Source of the DNA: Carposina sasakii
Taxonomy: Eukaryota; Arthropoda; Insecta; Lepidoptera; Carposinidae
NCBI GenBank assembly: GCA_014607495.2
Contig: CP053154.1
Span: forward strand, 4,588,001-4,652,000
DNA length: 64,000 bases
Reading direction: 5' to 3'
Every line of letters begins with the position of its first letter. The first letter of the stretch is position 1. The notes beneath the pieces are model-generated. The model did no database searches. It was not told where the DNA came from and was given only the letters and a program-made list of their open reading frames with translations. The position numbers and the translations under genes are program-made. Shown in pieces: positions 55,725-64,000 of this stretch.

Positions 55725-57133
55725 ATGGAAGACGGCTTTGTAAAAGCAGAAAGTACTAATCTTCCACGAATAAATACATTGATGGTGGCGAAATTCTTCG
55801 CTTGCAATCCCGACTTCTGTTCTGCGGAATTAAGAAATGTCAAAACATCTATGTAAGTATTAATATACCTACTACAAACTTTCCTTTAATAACAACAAAA
55901 CTTTACGATTATGCTTTATTTTGCGATCATAGGTATTATAACCTAAAATTTCCTTTCAGATCTGGTAGAGAATCTTACGGAGATGATGCCGTTGGCTACG
56001 TGCAACTCAAGAGGGATCAAAATACTTGCATTGTCAAGTGCACTATATGCCCTGAACACAAAGTGCGCTCTAAACCATATGCAGTGAGTGTTGTTGTTAA
56101 CGAAGCAGAAGAGAGTGTAACCAGTGTTCAGTGCCATGACTGCCCCGCATCCGAAGGTGGCTGCAAGCACGGTGTCGCATTTTTGATGTGGTTACATCGT
56201 CGAACTGAAGATCCATCATGTACTTCAGTGGAATGTTACTGGCGTAAATCAAATCTTGCTAAAGTAGGATCTTCTATAAAAGTACTCACAGCAAGTGAAA
56301 TTTCCAAGAGAAAAGTGAGGAACATCATCCCGGATAATAGTTTGTTAAAGGAATTTGTGCAAGTTTGTAAAAAAAGAAAAATTAAAACATGCCAGTTCTT
56401 GAGACATGAGCAGGACTTTAATCACAATGCAATTTTATCCCTTCACCACCTTATGATGAATAATGGGCATGAAAACTGTGACGATTTCCTGAAAAATATA
56501 TCAATATTTTTCAATAAAAACAATATCTCAGCCATGGAAAAACAAACACGAGGCCAAGATAAAAGTAGCATGTGGCACGAACTAAGATATGGCAGGATCA
56601 CAGCATCAAAATGCTATGAAGTTAGTCGATGTAAAACTGTCGATGGGACTTTGATAGCCATAATACTGGGTGCAAGAATTCCTGAAACTTCAGCCATATT
56701 GAGGGGGAAAAAACTGGAAGATAAAGTTAGAAAAACAGTTGAAAAGATTATAGGAAATAAAATAGACATATGTGGTCTATACATTTCAGAGCAATTTCCA
56801 ATGATTGCTGGCTCCCCAGACGGTATTAATGATAAGACCACATTTGAAATAAAATGCCCGTCAACAGAAAAAACCCATTTAAACTATATTGATAAGGATG
56901 GTGTAATTACAGCTCGATATTATGCACAAGTCCAGATACAAATGTATTGTGCCAATAGAAATAAATGTTATTTTTGTGTAGCAAGCAGTGATTTTGAAAA
57001 AAATAATGAAGTCTCTATAATAAACATTGATTACGATCATGATTATGTTACCGAGTTATTGGATAATGTAGTTTCTTTTTGGAAAAATAATATATTTCCA
57101 ATTTTACATAAAAGTGTGATGTTGGATTCTTAA
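55725..57133 (+). CDS. SWIM zinc-finger / YqaJ-type nuclease protein of the transposon
   Basis: Two exons: 55,725-55,852 and 55,960-57,133 (intron 107 bp, gtaagtatt...cctttcag), joined in frame to about 433 aa. Starting at the first exon's ATG gives MEDGFVKAESTNLPRINTLM. A SWIM-like cysteine/histidine cluster follows (CHDCPASEGGCKH at ~110). The C-terminal half is a YqaJ/PD-(D/E)XK exonuclease fold: YGRITASKC (~250), GSPDGINDKTTFEIKCP with the acidic and Lys residues expected for catalysis, then YYAQVQIQMYC. YqaJ-family proteins are phage-type recombination nucleases; in the transposon it probably processes DNA ends or helps strand exchange, which is inference. Poly(A) signal at 57,207-57,212. 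Confidence 0.88.
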
Positions 57134-57905
57134 AAAAATCCATATGGGAGACCCTTTACAGGGATTCAACTTTATTTATTTATATGTTAAATGCTGTGTG
57201 TGTTGTAATAAAAATAACCATGTTGATTCAAAAGTGTTTTATTTAACAAATTACCAATCTTGAAGTTAAAATTTGTCCATTTACATAAAAAAAATGTTAC
57301 ATACAAGATATTTAAGTACAAGTTTTGTCACATCTTGATTATCATCACAAATGTGCAGTGTGCAAATTACCTGAACATCTATCAAATCAATTACTATACA
57401 ATCTTCTATATTCTAAGTATTATATATACTACTACAAATGACTATTTATATCCTTAGTATGTACATAAAATATCAGTCAATAATCCTATAAGTAAGAAAA
57501 ATCTAAACTTATTTTCTAAACTTAGAAAATTAGTTACTGATAATAATAAGATACATAGGATAATAAGTAACTGTTTTGTTAAAAAAGGCAAATTTATATA
57601 TTTTTTGTGCCATACATACTACACTTTAATGCAGTATCACTGTTTAGGATGAATACAGACAAGTTATTGCAATAAATGTATATTTGTCTATTTCTTGTTA
57701 ATAAATCAGATGAATTAGAAAATAAATAAGAATTATTTTTTACTAAATGATGCTTTTTCCATCATATAGGGAAAGGCGGTAGTGTTAGAATATTATACCT
57801 TTTATGACATTTAGTACACAGCTGGCTGCAGTTAGAAACTCAAATATAGCATTTTGAATACTAGCTTTTTTATTGATGAAATTACCACTAATGTTTAATA
57901 ATTAA
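57134..57905. other. intergenic gap between the two convergent genes
   Basis: AT-rich, no frame of note. Contains both genes' poly(A) signals: plus strand 57,207-57,212 and minus strand 57,868-57,873. Confidence 0.6.
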
Positions 57906-59929
57906 TTATTTGATCAAAGAATCTTGTAAATTAATAAGAGCACAAGCTGTAGTGATACAAAGATCCAACATACCAATAAGATTAGAGTTGACGACTGAAT
58001 GCATCTTCAGCATACCAAACTCTCTAACTCTTCGGATCACCCGTTCTACATGAATACGTAGACTGGCTATTTGTTTTGTTAACCGAGCTTCTGCTTTAGA
58101 TAATTTACAACCACTGCTAACACTAGGAGGCCTCATCAAAGTAAACCCTTTCAATGACAAGTAATGTGCAATATTTTTGAACCCTCTATCAGCTAAAATG
58201 CAAGCATTAGGTGGCAAGCTATCTAAGAACTTGCTATTCTCAACTATGTTAACATCGCTTATCCTTCCTGCATATCCTTTTGATACAAAACTTACCACAC
58301 CGTCTGGGGTACAAGCTATCAAGTATTTAATTGTATTTGTTTTTTTATACTCAGACCAGGTTAGTGCTTGATACATAGCCTTTTTCGGTTTTTGGATTTC
58401 AATTTCCAAGCAATCTATTATGCAAGTGACTTTATTAAATTTATGTCTAAAAGCAATGGGAAGATTTTGCTTAATACTTTTTGTTGGAAATTGTTGAATG
58501 AATGGTGAGAGCACCTCTACAATTCTTGGCATCTTGTTAAAAAATAAACTGCTTGCTTGAGTCACAGATAGATCAAAATCGTCAGCCAATTGAGAAAATG
58601 TTCTGTTTAATTTTATTCTCATTAAACATAATATAATATTTTGTTCAGAAATATTGGTATGTTTTTTAATCAAATCTATTAAAAAATACAGGTCCTTTGG
58701 TACTCCAATATAAGATCGTGGCTTATTTTTCACTTTAGCTAAAGTAGCTACCAGGTTAATTTTTTGTTTTATAAATTCTTCTTGAGAAGTACTCCCATCA
58801 GAAGTAGTCTTCGATTGACTATTTATTTTGTATGGAGAAGACTCATAATCAACTGTAGAACCTTCTGTTGCTGGTGTAAAAGAGTCATCACTCTCTTCCT
58901 CAAAAAAGTTCAGTTTTCTTTTTGCTGATAGTTTGCTTGTGCTTGCTTGGGATATATTCATTTTGAATGGTGAAGTTGCTGTGCACACTGTTGTCTTGAA
59001 AGGGGATGTTGTGCTATTTTTTCTTCTTGTACTAATTTGTACAAATTTACTTCGGTAGTGTGCCACATGACTAACTTGAATTGCCTTATGTTCCTGTGGT
59101 GGTATTACTTGGATCGCTTTATCATTACCACACTTATGTTCAATAGTCAGAATATCTGAAATTATAATAAAATGGTATTAATAATGATTTCTACCAATTT
59201 AATTTTTAAACTGATCAGCTATGTGTGTACATAATACAGCTATCTATTTTTATCTAAGATGTTTACTTCTCCCAGTTAGGCAAAACTTTGTGTTTTTGGT
59301 CTGAGCTTCCTATTGATCAACATTCAAGAGACTGGTAAGTATAAGAGACCAGTTAAAATAACTCACCTTGGCCACTGGACGACGACAATGGTGTATCACA
59401 TGTCTCATTAATAGTGGTCTCTTCAATCTCCTTAATTATAGATAGTCTTTGCCGTTTCATAAAGGCAGCGCGAGGTTCACTTTCAGTGAAGGTTCGTTTT
59501 CTCCCTGGCTGACAATCGAATCTCGATGGAATACAATTCGGTCTCATGCGAATTCGTTTGACCGAGCCCATTATTTTCAATTGTGTATAGTTCTCCATGT
59601 CATTTTCCAGCTACAACATGAAATAAATTACATGAAACACTATAAAACATAACCTATAAAATATTAGTTTTGTAATGACAAGAATTTATTTTCACATGTT
59701 TATATGAGCTATTAAACTGCATACTTACATCGAAATGATCCTCACAAAAATAGTATTTCGTTTTTGTGGACAATGACTTTGGATCTCTTCGTGCTAATTT
59801 CAACCACGTATTTCTCATTTTTAAATCTGTTGGCACTTGTATCCATAACTTTTCCGGTGTTTTAACACTTGTATTCTTACATTCAGACACAAGACACCAA
59901 TGATAAGGACTATAGCCACTAGAACTCAT
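57906..59929 (-). CDS. THAP-domain DDE transposase (HARBI1/DDE_Tnp_4-like), three exons
   Basis: Exons on the minus strand: 59,929-59,729; 59,610-59,367; 59,155-57,906. They total 1,695 nt, 564 aa, all in frame (phase 0, then 1). Residues 1-~90 are a THAP zinc finger: C12 and C17 (CLVSEC), then CEDHFD at 62-67 continuing across the splice into LENDMEN..., ending near RPNCIPSRFDC. A basic linker (GRKRTF, MKRQRL) may be a nuclear signal. An HTH (LNRTFSQLADDFDLSVTQAS) precedes the catalytic core, whose triad I place at D in CIIDCLEIE, D in ILADRGF and E in IHVERVIRR. THAP presumably binds the element's ends. Neither domain is broken. The full exon starting at 59,155 extends beyond the first methionine-like codon in that exon. 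Confidence 0.9.
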
Positions 59930-59986
59930 TATTTATTTCGAAAATATGTTTATTTCTTTCAGCGAAGCGTAATGTTTACAATGCCC

Positions 59987-59996
59987 GTGACGTCAC
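59987..59996. promoter_or_regulatory. CRE-like palindrome upstream of the transposase gene
   Basis: GTGACGTCAC, 58 bp before the transposase ATG, in a context 'gccatgtctgtgacgtcac' (minus strand) that parallels the left end. Confidence 0.6.
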
Positions 59997-60156
59997 AGAC
60001 ATGGCGGCCTGAGAATTGGCGTTTTCGCGCCCAAATTTGAATTGTAAAATTAAAACACGTTTTTATGAAATAATTGGAATAAAAAAAATGTATTTATATT
60101 TTTTTGTGGTATTTTATCAATAACAGATTAAATTAAAACACTTTTTGAAATAGACT

Positions 60157-60167
60157 GTAATACCCTA
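60157..60167 (-). repeat. right TIR of the two-gene transposon
   Basis: GTAATACCCTA, reverse complement of the left end. Confidence 0.85.
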
Positions 60168-61147
60168 TTGGGAAGATGCTTCGTCACAGTCTTGGGACAT
60201 AGTATACTTAATGAATTTTTGCCTAGATTGCTCCGGGCAAGACCGACTCAAGGCGGAATGTTGGCCTGAGCAATATAAGCAAGTAGTATTTATGTCAGAT
60301 ACAGAACAAGTTTCCCCAGAATGGGGCTGTGCACATTTAAAGCATCTAGGTTTAGACCTGCACTGTGCCTTGACATGACCAAATCGACAACAATTCATAC
60401 ATTGAATTGTTGGCAACTGGTACATGTCAACGGGCAGAGAGGTATGGTAACAGAATACCCTGGACGGAAGTACCTGGCCTTTAAATGTTAAAACAACTGT
60501 TTGGGTTGGGACCCATGCAATTGAACCCTTATTTACAGTCTTTCTATTAAATCTGCGAGCCTTTAGAACAATTCCACAACCTGATGGCAGCACCAATGAG
60601 TCAACTAGTTCCTCCATTGACATATCAATTGGGACACTTTTTACTATGCCTATGCGAGTAATATTATATGTAGGTATTGTGGCAGTGTATTTATGCATAC
60701 CCAGTATTTTGTTGCAAAGAAATTCATTGGCGGACATGGCATTTGAGAATTGAACTGATATCCTATTGCGTCCAACACCTTTGACACCATCACAAACAAT
60801 ATTTTTTATTTTATTTGTAACCAAAAATTGACCAAATTTAATAGGACGTAAGTTGGTACCAGTAGTACTTTCCTCTTCTTGTCGGGAGACGTGAATGATA
60901 TAAGGGCCCTTGTCGTCATTCGAATATTCCCACACACCCTGCTAGGATGGATGTAAATGCTATCATTTTGAGATGAAGGCCGACTGTTTTGAGTTGGGTC
61001 AATAAACGTTTTCTTAGCAGGATTAGGAAGCTCGACATCGCTAAGTCTTTTACGAGACTCTAAAGAGAAAAAGGGTGGGGACAAGCAATTTTCGGGGGTC
61101 TTAAGGGGGTCGTTCTCAGGATCCGGGGGTTTCGGCGGGATATCCAT

Positions 61148-61545
61148 TATCTACTCAGATGTAGAATGGAAGAAAGTGTTAGATAATAAACTACTTACCA
61201 ATGGACGCCACAAATTACAATCACTATTATAAATACAATATCGGTATTAAATAAGTGTTATAACCTAAAAACCAAAAGAATCTCGCTAACACGTGTGTTT
61301 ACCAACTCTCGAGAAAACGGAATCCAGCTTCTCATTTCCACATTAGTTTTTTTAATCTTCGCGCTAAAAGGCTCATTGTACACAGTGTCGAATATAGCTG
61401 TATCCTCTTTCTACGGCGTATGTATGCTGGTGGCTCGGTGGCTATACCCCTCAGATGAACCTCTACCCCTGCTGTATTTGCATCTCTACTTAGTCTGTGA
61501 TTCAATCACAGAGCGTAGAACAGCGTAGAAAGAGAATAAAGAAGT
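61148..61545. other. probable LINE 5' flank, no gene
   Basis: May include the LINE's 5' UTR. The 77-codon plus frame near 61.3 kb has no recognised feature. Confidence 0.4.
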
Positions 61546-63130
61546 AGGATTATTGATTTTTTTGTTGTTTGTTTAGTTTATCCCGAAGGAAAGGCAAGGG
61601 GAACTAAGCCCATACAGCCATTTTCTTTAGTAAATGATTTATGATGGATGATAATGATGATGATGAATGGAAACGTCGGGAAAATCCTCAAGAACAAGTG
61701 TAAAGTTAGTCAAAGTTAAAAATAATTGCAGAAACAACTTACATGGGCCCATGAAGAGATCGTATTCCGGCTAAAGTTTTACTCAGCCTACCTGCGTATA
61801 AAACCATGCACACGCACTAGATTCACATCACAAGTAGTCAAAATATAACTTATCTACCAGAAAACATCACTTTACAGACACATGCAAGCCATTTACAAAT
61901 AATTTTTGATTTTCACGAGAAAATTACACCTGCACCCTTCCAGCTTTTCCCGCCGAATCCGTAGGATTATTGATTTTTTTTTTTATTATTAGTTTATCCC
62001 GAAGGAAAGGCAAGGGGAACTAATCCCATACAGCCATTGTCTTTAGTAAATGTTTTCTGAATTTATGATGGATGATATTGATGATGATGAATGGAAACGT
62101 CGGGAAAATCCTCAGGAACAAGTGTAAAGTTAGTCAAAATGAAAAATTATTGCAGAAACAACTTACATGGGCCCATGAAGAGATCGTATTCCGGCTAAAG
62201 TTTTACTCAGCTTACCTGCGTATAAAACCATGCACACGCACTAGATTCACATCACAAGTAATCAAAATATAACTTATCTACCAGAAAACATCACTTTGCG
62301 GACACATGCAAGCCATTTACAAATATTTTTTGATTTCAACAAGAAAATTACACCTGCACCATTCCAGCTTTTCCCGCCGAATCGTAGGATTATTGATTTT
62401 TTTTTTGTTTAGTTTATCCCGAAGGAAAGGCAAGGGGAACTAAGCCCATACAGCCATTTTCTTTAGTAAATGATTGTAGGATTATTGAATTCCAATCTCA
62501 TATTTTTTTTTGTTTAGTTTATCCCGAAGGAAAGGCAAGGGGAAATAAGCCCATACAGCCATTATCTTTAGTAAATGATTTCTGAATTTATGATGGATGA
62601 TAATGATGATGAATGGAAACGTCGGGAAAATCCTCAAGGACAAGTGTAAAGTTAGTCAAAATGAAAAATAATTGCAGAAACAACTTACATGGGCCCATGA
62701 AGAGATCGTATTCCGGCTAAAGTTTTACTCGGCTTACCTGCGTATAAAACGATGCACACGCACTAGATTCACATTACAAGTAATCAAAATATAACTTATG
62801 TACCAGAAAACATCACTTTACGGACACATGCAAGCCATTTACAAATAATTTTTAATTTTCACAAGAAAATTACACCTGCACCCTTCCAGCTTTTCTCGCC
62901 GAATCCATACACGAATGATTTTTTTTTGTTTAGTTTATCCCGAAGGAAAGGCAAGGGGAACTGAGCCCATACAGCCATTGTCTTTAGTAAATAATTTCTG
63001 AATTTATGATGGATGATAATGATGATGATGAATTGAAACGTCGGGAAAATCCTCAAAAACAAGTGTAAAGTTCACAAGAAAATGACATCTGCACCCTTCC
63101 AGCTTTTCCCGCCCTTCGCATGCATAGACC
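61546..63130 (+). repeat. tandem array of a ~417-bp unit with truncated members
   Basis: Units start near 61,546, 61,962, 62,383 (truncated to ~92 bp), 62,475 and ~62,905 (internally deleted). Each begins 'gtaggattattgatttttt', followed by 'tttatcccgaaggaaaggca', a small 'gatgatgatgaatgg' run and 'gagatcgtattccggctaaa'. Sequence identity between units is high. Non-coding; origin unknown. Confidence 0.85.
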
Positions 63131-63650
63131 GAAACGTTTTCAATTCGATCTTTTTTGTAGTTATTTTTTTGTTTTTTTATTTTTAAGGCAAAGGTCATAG
63201 AAGATGTACATCCAACGTATGATATAAGATTTAAAACATTATTTCAATATTATCCTATGATAATATATATAAAATATAATATTTCATTCCATGTTAATTC
63301 GCTTAAATATTATGAATAATGTACTTTTTTTTGTTACTATATTTATTATTATTATTATACAAATTAATACTAAATAACCTACGAACTAAACTTATTTGCA
63401 ATAATAACTAAACCTACGAAAAAAACAAAAAACTAGAGCTACAAAATAAAATAAAATTTACAAATGAGTCGTATAGAATCAATACCGGCTATCTGACTAA
63501 TGGCCGATTATTGAAAAACCTAAAAAAAACGATTTTAAGCCTTTATTATGTACCTAGATTAAAATTATCATTCGAATAACTAAATATAATCGTCAAGGAC
63601 TATAAAATGTACAAATACTTAAAGAAAATATTAAATTGCGGCAATGAATG
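63131..63650. other. AT-rich DNA, no feature recognised
   Basis: Low-complexity A/T runs and no gene evidence. Confidence 0.5.
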
Positions 63651-63659
63651 AAATTTGGT

Positions 63660-63780
63660 TTTTGCAGATGGCCAAATTTGATACCGAAATTTAAAGATAG
63701 CTATGTTTGATCCCAACCCAAGGAGAAATGGCCATCTTTGATTCCAAACGAATAATAGATAGCCATGTTTGAAGCTAATT
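63660..63780. repeat. short degenerate repeat, four units
   Basis: 'gatggccaaatttgatacc', 'gatagctatgtttgatccc', 'aatggccatctttgattcc', 'gatagccatgtttgaagc' follow one another at roughly 30-38-bp spacing. Confidence 0.5.
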
Positions 63781-63894
63781 ACAAACAAACGATGTTAGGG
63801 TTGTCAAAATTCAACAAAGTTAAAAATAATGTTTAATATTGAACGAAATAAAACACACATTAAATAAAGTAGAATATACATTAAATTTCACTTT

Positions 63895-64000
63895 TTATAT
63901 ACGAAGATCAGGTGCATCTTCTAATGGTTCTTCGCAATAATTAAGTGTATTTTCTTCGGGTGGTGCACTCAATGTCTCCTGTGAGGTGAATAAGTTTTTG
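63895..64000 (-). CDS. possible C-terminal exon, truncated by the window edge
   Basis: The minus strand stays open from the window end to a TAA at 63,895-63,897 (about 34 codons, ending EDAPDLRI). Residue composition (acidic, EE, PP) looks coding but is too short to identify. May belong to another transposon protein. Confidence 0.3.
   Translation of the reverse strand, partial: KNLFTSQETLSAPPEENTLNYCEEPLEDAPDLRI

Larger units (their letters stand above)
55392..60167. mobile_element. two-gene DNA transposon, ISL2EU-type (THAP-DDE transposase + SWIM/YqaJ protein)
   Basis: 4,776 bp with terminal inverted repeats TAGGGTATTAC (55,392-55,402 and 60,157-60,167) flanked by TTGGGAA (55,385-55,391 and 60,168-60,174). 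Because the flank resembles the TIR extension, TSDs of 7, 5 or 3 bp all give the same empty site. Two convergent spliced genes fill it and both are intact. The pairing of a PIF/Harbinger-related DDE transposase with a YqaJ-like nuclease is, from memory, the hallmark of ISL2EU elements. Apparently autonomous. Confidence 0.9.
51407..61147 (-). mobile_element. decayed non-LTR retrotransposon (I/R1-like), split by a DNA transposon
   Basis: The minus strand has ORF1 with three CCHC-type knuckles, then an overlapping ORF2 with AP-type endonuclease, reverse transcriptase, RNase H and a C-terminal zinc motif. Possession of an RNase H domain points to the I or R1 groups rather than jockey or RTE. The element's own length is about 4.96 kb without the inserted DNA transposon. 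Its outer ends are uncertain: the 3' tail runs past 51,407 to about 51,390, and the 5' UTR upstream of 61,147 is undefined. Multiple frameshifts show it is dead. Confidence 0.85.
54977..61147 (-). pseudogene. LINE ORF1 (Gag-like), interrupted
   Basis: Starts MDIPPKPPDPEND at 61,147. One frameshift near 60,940, then a nucleic-acid-binding region and knuckles CMNCCRFGHVKAQC, CFKCAQPHSGETC and CLYCSGQHSALSRSC (60,165-60,420). The frame is cut at 60,168 by the DNA transposon and resumes at 55,391, ending at 54,977, where it overlaps ORF2 by about 35 bases. If the transposon and one copy of the target repeat are removed, the two parts are in the same frame. Confidence 0.85.

Noticed and set aside
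55385..60174. 2-bp AT target duplication for the two-gene transposon
   Set aside because: It would leave seven extra bases in the LINE ORF1 and break its frame; TTGGGAA (or a shorter nested reading) gives an uninterrupted frame.
61546..63130. CRISPR-like repeat array
   Set aside because: Units are ~417 bp with no short-repeat/spacer pattern, and the genome is eukaryotic; it is an ordinary tandem array.

Overview
This is a eukaryotic, AT-rich, intron-bearing genomic window, almost certainly from a moth or butterfly. The grounds are tRNA-headed SINEs, repeat tails such as 'cccacgacttcgtccgcg' and 'ccagcagtggact', frequent 'taggtacctac'-type motifs, and BEL/Pao and Ty3/gypsy elements typical of insects. 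Only two host genes can be supported. Most of the rest is mobile DNA, much of it young and nested.

Layout: 1-3.6 kb holds SINE and MITE copies. 3,646-14,227 is a cut-and-paste transposon (34-bp perfect TIRs, ATAA target duplication, intact ~802-aa DDE-like transposase, possibly Sola-type). A young Ty3/gypsy element (4,957-10,870, TSD CATT) lies in the transposase's 5' intron; its single ORF has Gag, protease and integrase but no reverse transcriptase. 15,849-22,259 is a five-exon host gene for a ~1,023-aa secreted Pro/Thr/Ser-rich insect protein, with a MITE in an intron. 25,828-32,276 is an intact BEL/Pao element with LTRs I read as identical and TSD ATACC. 32,571-32,945 is a compound inverted repeat. 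33,693-40,818 is a 7.1-kb LTR-bounded element (TSD TATT) whose 6.2-kb interior has no retroviral ORF and carries satellites.

42,903-51,183 is a small four-exon host gene (182 aa: signal peptide, ten-cysteine domain, hydrophobic GPI-type tail). Its second intron received an intact Ty3/gypsy element (44,325-49,986, TSD TATA) whose Gag-Pol start codon lies inside the 5' LTR. Both this element and the 7.1-kb element have a tRNA-Leu-like primer-binding site beside the 5' LTR and a tRNA-Leu 5'-end-like sequence abutting the 3' LTR, where a polypurine tract would be expected.

51.4-61.15 kb is a decayed non-LTR retrotransposon (ORF1; EN-RT-RNase H ORF2) with a complete two-gene DNA transposon (55,392-60,167) in its ORF1. 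That transposon encodes, in convergent orientation, a spliced SWIM/YqaJ-nuclease protein and a three-exon THAP + DDE (HARBI1-like) transposase; each gene has a CRE-like palindrome in its promoter region. It matches the ISL2EU-type plan and looks potentially autonomous. 61.5-63.1 kb is a ~417-bp tandem array. The window ends in a possible C-terminal coding exon on the minus strand.

Exon joins were worked out by hand from GT/AG sites and reading phase. No alignment or database search was possible, so family names rest on recognised motifs.
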